Of a stretch of 15,426 bases of DNA, positions 11,778-15,426 are shown in pieces. The stretch spans positions 1 to 15,426 of the forward strand of contig CATIYU010000105.1 in the NCBI GenBank assembly GCA_949739085.1, in the 5' to 3' direction. This DNA is from an uncultured Eubacteriales bacterium. Its GTDB lineage: Bacteria > Bacillota_A > Clostridia > Oscillospirales > Oscillospiraceae. Position numbers and translations under genes: made by a program. Numbering within the stretch: the first letter of the stretch is position 1; every line of letters starts with the position of its first letter. The notes beneath the pieces are model-generated. The model searched no databases. It saw only the letters and a program-made list of their open reading frames with translations, and was not told the origin of the DNA.

Positions 11778-12605
11778 CTACTTCAGGTCCTTACGCCGGA
11801 AGAGGGTCAGCCCCCCGCTGGTGAACAGGACGGTCAGCGCCGCCGCCAGGGCCATCATCCGTCCAGGTTTTTCAAATCTCAGGTTAAAGTACTGGTCGGC
11901 CTGCCCTGTGGGGAGCAGGTCGTACACAAATTCATATGCCGCCCGCTCCGCCCCCTCCAGATACTGGGGGTTGGGCTCTAGATGGTCCTCCACCTCCCCG
12001 TTTATGGAGAGGGAATAGGAGCTGATCTCCGGCGGGGCTTTCAGCCGCCCGTATACCGAGACGGCGGCGGCGGTCAGCAGCAGCACCGCCATCATGGAGA
12101 TCACCGCCGCAGACGCTTTCCGGCTGCACAGCATGGTAGCCAGCATGAGGATCGCGCAGTAGGCGGCGGTCATCAGCACAGAGCCCAGCAAACAGAGCAG
12201 GACCGTCTTTGTGCCCACCGTCATCCAGCCAATGAGGGGAATGCCCACGACGGCGCTGGAGAGCATATAGGCGGCGCTGAACGCCAAGGCTGCGGCGAAG
12301 CTGGCAATGAAGTTGGCCAGATAGATGGACGTCCGGCTGTGGCCGATGGCGATTTTGTTGCGGATAGCGCCGTCACTGTACTCAGTGCCGAAAAAGAGGG
12401 GAATAAAAATAGACATAAGGAGGCCGGTGAACTGGACCCAGCCAAAAAACACGGAGTCCAAGGAAACCGGGAATCCATACTGCTGGTGCTCCTGGAACCG
12501 GGTCACGCACATGAACGCGCCGAAGGCGAAGCTGATGACCAGCGTACCCCAGAAAAGAAACGTTTTCCGCAGGCGGAAGAAATTGGCGCTGAGCAGGTTA
12601 CGCAC
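11778..12605 (-). CDS. ABC-2 type permease, first subunit (LanE/LanG-like)
   Basis: This 275-aa membrane protein has about six helices, opening with RNLLSANFFRLRKTFLFW, with EYSDGAIRNKIAIGHSRTSIY near residues 75-95 and ending RRKDLK. It pairs with the next permease and the upstream ATPase to make an ABC exporter. The start is GTG. I chose the GTG at 12605 because it aligns with the ATG of the paralogue (MRLLLSANF). An in-frame GTG at 12614 would add three residues. Either start overlaps the end of the ATPase gene (stop at 12600-12598), so translation is probably coupled. A G-rich stretch upstream serves as ribosome site. Substrate is not deducible beyond the family's link to peptide antibiotics. 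Confidence 0.87.
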   Translation of the reverse strand: MRNLLSANFFRLRKTFLFWGTLVISFAFGAFMCVTRFQEHQQYGFPVSLDSVFFGWVQFTGLLMSIFIPLFFGTEYSDGAIRNKIAIGHSRTSIYLANFIASFAAALAFSAAYMLSSAVVGIPLIGWMTVGTKTVLLCLLGSVLMTAAYCAILMLATMLCSRKASAAVISMMAVLLLTAAAVSVYGRLKAPPEISSYSLSINGEVEDHLEPNPQYLEGAERAAYEFVYDLLPTGQADQYFNLRFEKPGRMMALAAALTVLFTSGGLTLFRRKDLK

Positions 12606-13512
12606 GGTCCCCACCCCCCACCAGATTGATAAAGAAGCTCTCCAGACTTTCGTCCCGCTCCTGCATGGAGAGGACCTCGCAGCCCTCCTTGGCCAGGGCC
12701 AGGGTGAGCTGGGAGACGTTCACCTGGGCGAACACGTCCGCAGTCCGCTCTGAGAGAATTTTGTACTCCACCCCCATGCCGTCCAACACCCGGGCCAGGG
12801 CCCCGGCGTCCGTCACCTCCACCCGGGCGCACTTCCGGCAGGCCGCCTCCAGCTCCGCCGCGCTGAGCTCCTTGACCATCCGCCCGGCGTCGATAAACCC
12901 ATAATGGGTGGCCAGCCGGGCCAGCTCGTCGAGGATGTGGCTGGAGATGAGGAACGTGATCCGCCGCTCCCGGTTCAGCTTCAAAATCAGTTCCCGAATC
13001 TCAATGATGCCCTGGGGGTCCAGGCCGTTGACCGGCTCGTCCAGCACCAGGAAGTCCGGGTTCCCGGCCAAAGCCACGGCGATGCCCAGCCGCTGCTTCA
13101 TGCCCAGGGAGAAATTCCGGGCCTTTTTCTTTCCCGTGTCCTCCAGGCCCACCAGCCTGAGCAGATCGGGGATGCCCGCGTCGTCGGGCAGGCCCAGCAC
13201 CTGGTACTGCTCCTTCAGGTTGTCCGCCGCCGTCAGGTCCAGGTAGATGGAGGGGGTCTCCACCACCGCGCCTATCCTCCGGCGGGTGCGGTGGATGGCC
13301 CGGTCCCGGTTCTCCACGCCGTAGAGGGCGAAACCGCCGCCTGTGGGCTCCTGCAAGCCGCAGATGAGCCGGATGAGGGTGGTTTTGCCAGCGCCGTTGC
13401 GGCCCACCAGGCCGTAGATAGCCCCCTTGGGCACGTTCATAGCGAGGCCGTCCAGGGCCTTGAAGCTGCCGTAGCTCTTGGAAAGGCCCCTGGCGGTCAG
13501 TACATATTCCAT
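12598..13512 (-). CDS. ABC transporter ATPase with E-loop (LanF/BcrA-like)
   Basis: This 304-aa ATPase shows Walker A GRNGAGKTT (37-45), signature SLGMKQ (135-140), Walker B FLVLDEP (154-160), D-loop GLDP (163-166) and the H-loop His192 in SSHILDE. At the Q-loop position the sequence is VVETPSIYLDLTA, with Glu85 in place of Gln. This E-loop is described for LanF immunity ATPases and is also seen in BcrA-like proteins. The C-terminal ~85 residues match the extra domain of that group. It should power export, or extraction from the membrane, of a peptide such as a lantibiotic or bacitracin-like compound. ATG 13512 follows AAGGAGGT, the best ribosome site in the operon. It is first gene after the repeat array and co-transcribed with both permeases and the kinase. 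Confidence 0.94.
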   Translation of the reverse strand: MEYVLTARGLSKSYGSFKALDGLAMNVPKGAIYGLVGRNGAGKTTLIRLICGLQEPTGGGFALYGVENRDRAIHRTRRRIGAVVETPSIYLDLTAADNLKEQYQVLGLPDDAGIPDLLRLVGLEDTGKKKARNFSLGMKQRLGIAVALAGNPDFLVLDEPVNGLDPQGIIEIRELILKLNRERRITFLISSHILDELARLATHYGFIDAGRMVKELSAAELEAACRKCARVEVTDAGALARVLDGMGVEYKILSERTADVFAQVNVSQLTLALAKEGCEVLSMQERDESLESFFINLVGGGDRA

Positions 13513-13546
13513 GGAAAAACCTCCTTTGCCGCATGGTTCTGTTGCG

Positions 13547-13615
13547 GTGATAGCGGGATGATAGCGGAAAAGGGTTAAGAAAGCGGTAAAGGAAGCGGTA
13601 AAGAAATGGTATAGA
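13547..13615 (-). promoter_or_regulatory. Direct-repeat array and probable regulated promoter of the ABC operon
   Basis: The 103-nt gap between response regulator and ATPase contains tandem 12-bp repeats on the + strand: AAGCGGTAAAGG (13581-13592), AAGCGGTAAAGA (13593-13604), a weaker upstream copy AAAGGGTTAAGA (13569-13580, 8/12) and a degenerate copy at 13604-13615. A second pair, TGATAGCGG, occurs 11 nt apart (13548 and 13559). On the reverse strand TATCAT (13563-13558) or TATCAC (13552-13547) could be the -10. Neither has a good -35, and the repeats cover that position, as expected for activation by an OmpR-type regulator. Confidence 0.75.
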
Positions 13616-14275
13616 TTATTCCTCCCGCAGTTTGAAGCCGATGCCCCAGACCGCCTCGATATAGTCCTTCCCGTCCGCCTCCCGCAGCTTTTTCCGCAGG
13701 TTGCTGACGTGGATTTTCAGGGAGCTCTCGGTGCAGTCCGGGGTGTCGGCGCTGATGCGGTCCAGGAGGACGGATTTGGCGATGACCTGGGAGGGGTTTT
13801 GCAGTAGCAGCTTCAAAATAGCGTATTCCGTGCGGGTGAGGCGGACCTGACGGCCGGACGCGGCGGCGGTGCGGGAGGCGGGGTCCAGGCGTAGGCTGCC
13901 GTAGACGAGGCCGCTGCCCCCAGGGGCGGCGCTCCGCAGGGCCACGGCGACGCGGGCCAGCAGCTCCCGGGTGTCAAAGGGCTTGGTCATGTAGTCCGCC
14001 GCGCCGCCCAGCAGCAGGGCCACCTTGCCGTCCACGGCGGCCTTGGCGCTGAGGACGATGACGGGGACGTCTTTGATCTGGGGCAGCACCTCCTCGCCGG
14101 AGAGGCCGGGGAGCATCAGGTCCAACAGCACCAGGTCGGGCCTCTGGGCGGAGACCGCCATCAGGGCCTCGGTGCCGGAGTAGGCCCGGGAGACCCGGTA
14201 GCCCTCCCGGGTGAGGAGCTCCTCCAGCATGTTGCCAATATGGAGGTCGTCGTCGATCATAAGGATGTGTTTCAT
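13616..14275 (-). CDS. OmpR/PhoB-family response regulator
   Basis: This 219-aa regulator has a receiver domain (1-~115) with acidic Asp8-Asp10, phospho-acceptor Asp52 in LLDLMLPG, Ser76, and Lys98 in MTKPFD. A linker leads to a winged-helix DNA-binding domain (about 125-217) with LTRTEYAILKLLL, SLKIHVSNLRKKL and VWGIGFKL. All key residues are intact. It is the likely partner of the kinase encoded at the end of the cluster and the likely ligand of the repeat array just downstream, which would put the exporter and kinase under its control and create positive feedback. The start ATG 14275 was chosen because AAGGAG lies 8 nt upstream. The longer frame would begin upstream of the promoter's expected transcription start. 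It has its own promoter. Confidence 0.95.
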   Translation of the reverse strand: MKHILMIDDDLHIGNMLEELLTREGYRVSRAYSGTEALMAVSAQRPDLVLLDLMLPGLSGEEVLPQIKDVPVIVLSAKAAVDGKVALLLGGAADYMTKPFDTRELLARVAVALRSAAPGGSGLVYGSLRLDPASRTAAASGRQVRLTRTEYAILKLLLQNPSQVIAKSVLLDRISADTPDCTESSLKIHVSNLRKKLREADGKDYIEAVWGIGFKLREE

Positions 14276-14306
14276 GGAAATCTCCTTTGCTTGTTGCACA
14301 AGGGGC

Positions 14307-14335
14307 ATTATAGACCTTTTCCCAGGCGTCCGCAA
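14307..14335 (-). promoter_or_regulatory. Promoter of the response regulator
   Basis: Reverse strand: TTGCGG (14335-14330), 17-nt spacer, TATAAT (14312-14307), about 30 nt before the start codon. The -35 boxes of this and the divergent DUF3786 promoter are 14 nt apart. Confidence 0.82.
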
Positions 14336-14349
14336 GAAAGATTTTGCTC

Positions 14350-14378
14350 TTGCCAGCCCTCCGCGGCTGTGATATAGT
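14350..14378 (+). promoter_or_regulatory. Promoter of the DUF3786 operon
   Basis: TTGCCA (14350-14355), 17-nt spacer, TATAGT (14373-14378). Transcription should start near 14385, about 30 nt before the ATG. Confidence 0.8.
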
Positions 14379-14415
14379 AGGTATAAAGGGAAAGTGAAAT
14401 GTGAGGAGCCGCCAT

Positions 14416-15030
14416 ATGGACGTTGTCAATAATAAAGAGGGCAAGCCCCTGGAGCACTACCTGGGCCTCTACCAGCATGGGGACCCGGCGGAGATGGCCG
14501 CCCGGTGCGCCCGCCCCTGGGACAGGGAAGCCCGGACCATCACCATGGAGCTGCTGGGGGACCGCTACAGCGTGTCCCACCCGGATTTTACCATTGTGGG
14601 CCCCGCGCCCCTGAGCAACGCGGAGCGGATTCTCTTTCTGCGCTACCTGCTGGATGGCCGGTGTACCATGCCCGGCGGGCAGTACCTCACCTACCGGGAG
14701 TTCCCCTGGGGGGAGGTCTATCTGCGGCAGTTTACCGGGCGGTGCGTGCAACGGTTCGCCTTCTCCTACGGGAGCAGGCCGGAGCTGCTGGAGAGGATCA
14801 TGGCGAAGCTCCCCGCGAAGCGGCTCAGCCACAGCGACGCGGGCTGGGAGGTGGAGCTAATGCCCCGGCTGGCAGTGCGGTTTTTGCTGTGGCTGGGGGA
14901 CGAGGAGTTCCCGCCCAACGCTCAGATCCTTTTTTCCGATAATTTCCGTCACGCCTTCACTGCGGAGGACCTGGCAAACGTGGGGGATATTATATTGAAC
15001 CGGATGAAGAAAATTGGTGCGGAACTGTAG
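14416..15030 (+). CDS. DUF3786 domain protein
   Basis: This 204-aa soluble protein matches the DUF3786 family. Typical blocks are LGDRYSVSHPDF (47-58), the RILFLRYLLDG segment (71-81), YREFPWGEVY (93-102), PELLERIM (122-129) and the C-terminal ILFSDNFRHAFTAEDLANVGDII (171-193). The family occurs in anaerobes. I know of no established enzyme activity, although members are sometimes found near corrinoid or one-carbon genes, none of which are here. The start ATG 14416 was chosen because AGGAG (14404-14408) lies 7 nt upstream. A GTG at 14401 in the same frame would leave no ribosome site. The next gene begins 14 nt after the stop, so the two form an operon. Confidence 0.88.
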   Translation: MDVVNNKEGKPLEHYLGLYQHGDPAEMAARCARPWDREARTITMELLGDRYSVSHPDFTIVGPAPLSNAERILFLRYLLDGRCTMPGGQYLTYREFPWGEVYLRQFTGRCVQRFAFSYGSRPELLERIMAKLPAKRLSHSDAGWEVELMPRLAVRFLLWLGDEEFPPNAQILFSDNFRHAFTAEDLANVGDIILNRMKKIGAEL

Positions 15031-15044
15031 AAAGGAGAGCAGCT

Positions 15045-15257
15045 ATGCCAGTATTTGCCTTTATCGTCACAATTGCTATGGGTATTTTTGTTGACGGGTT
15101 TATCGGCATTCCTATGAATTGGCCCAACGCGGGAACGGTCGTTGCCGTGGCCACGATGGGCCTGTTTGTCCTGTGGGCGGTGCGCCATCCGAAGTCCGGG
15201 GAGGAGGCCGTGCCCCAGGAGCCCGGTGAGGAATTCCGGGAGCGGAGCGCGGAGTAA
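15045..15257 (+). CDS. Small hypothetical membrane protein (70 aa)
   Basis: This 70-aa protein has two hydrophobic segments (about residues 2-24 and 29-47) and a charged C-terminal tail rich in Glu and Arg. AAAGGAG (15031-15037) is 7 nt before the ATG, and the gene starts 14 nt after the DUF3786 stop, which supports real translation. Lower GC and different codon use in its first 25 codons reflect the hydrophobic content. I recognise no family. A two-helix membrane protein following a DUF3786 gene could anchor or regulate it, but that is only positional. Confidence 0.75.
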   Translation: MPVFAFIVTIAMGIFVDGFIGIPMNWPNAGTVVAVATMGLFVLWAVRHPKSGEEAVPQEPGEEFRERSAE

Positions 15258-15285
15258 AGTTTTTGAAAAAAGTTTGTGAAAGATA

Positions 15286-15314
15286 TTGCAATCTGATTTT
15301 GTTTGGTGTATGAT
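15286..15314 (+). promoter_or_regulatory. Promoter of a transcript running off the right edge
   Basis: TTGCAA (15286-15291), 17-nt spacer, TATGAT (15309-15314). Transcription should begin near 15321. Confidence 0.75.
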
Positions 15315-15320
15315 AGGGGC

Positions 15321-15426
15321 GTCCTAGAGGGGAGGCCTCCCAGAGGACAAAATCAAATAGGATTGGTAGAGTAAGCACGGCGCGTAAAGTGGCAAGCGGC
15401 TGGGAAGTTGCCCTTGCACGAAAGGC
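15321..15426 (+). ncRNA. Unidentified structured leader or non-coding RNA (cut by the window edge)
   Basis: No convincing reading frame follows the promoter. The first ~30 nt form a hairpin: GTCCT (15322-15326) pairs with AGGAC, and an inner GGGAGG-CCTCCC palindrome closes it. The hairpin is followed by an AAAATCAAATAGGATTGG segment and then GC-rich sequence with a possible short pairing (GGCAAGCGGC / GTTGCCC). This could be the 5' end of a riboswitch or of a stand-alone RNA. I could not match it to a family from memory, and the 3' part is missing. Confidence 0.4.

Noticed and set aside
13541..13615. CRISPR array
   Set aside because: Repeats are only 9-12 bp, degenerate, contiguous or 11 nt apart without spacers, and located at a promoter next to an OmpR-type regulator.

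Overview
The window looks like chromosome from a high-GC member of the Clostridia, probably a gut Oscillospiraceae (Flavonifractor/Oscillibacter-like). This is inferred from gene families typical of that group (CD1871A-type CXXC protein, DUF1836, DUF3786, small LanFEG-type ABC operon with its own two-component system), AGGAGG-type ribosome sites, and consensus sigma-A promoters with 17-bp spacers standing out as AT-rich islands. Genes are tightly packed, and almost every intergenic gap holds a recognisable promoter, terminator or RNA element. No mobile element, tRNA, rRNA or CRISPR array was seen.

Layout. (1) 1-1281: the start of the GTPase gene obgE (running off the left edge) and a class U sirtuin, both on the minus strand. 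(2) 1336-2732: a single-cysteine ArsC/Spx-like thioredoxin-fold protein (+), convergent with a two-gene minus-strand operon of a rhomboid-like protein lacking the catalytic His and carrying a C-terminal Cys/His-rich zinc-ribbon-like tail, plus a tiny membrane protein. (3) 2902-6888: a divergent redox cluster. Leftward run a membrane protein ending in a CD1871A-type CXXC tail and a NapH-like polyferredoxin fused to an extracytoplasmic thioredoxin domain. Rightward runs a lipoprotein with a TlpA-like domain and a long uncharacterised C-terminus. Two strong promoters lie back to back with a palindrome midway between them. (4) 6987-8392: a TrhA/hemolysin III protein (-) and a DUF1836 protein (+), divergent, each with a clear promoter. 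(5) 8389-9968: a DAACS-family amino-acid symporter under a complete T-box riboswitch. (6) 10000-14275: response regulator, E-loop ABC ATPase, two paralogous 275-aa permeases and a histidine kinase, all on the minus strand, with a direct-repeat array between regulator and ATPase that looks like the regulator's binding site. (7) 14416-15426: a DUF3786 protein and a small membrane protein (+), then a promoter that starts an unidentified structured transcript cut by the window edge.

How the parts may work together. The redox cluster reads as a possible pathway carrying electrons from cytoplasmic iron-sulphur centres across the membrane to a tethered thioredoxin and then to a thioredoxin lipoprotein on the outer face. 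That flow is inference. The symporter has Ala where acidic-substrate homologues have the substrate-binding Arg, which together with the T-box suggests uptake of a neutral amino acid (Met or Ala are the best fits to the RNA). The ABC/two-component operon fits peptide-antibiotic sensing and resistance (LanFEG/BcrAB-like).
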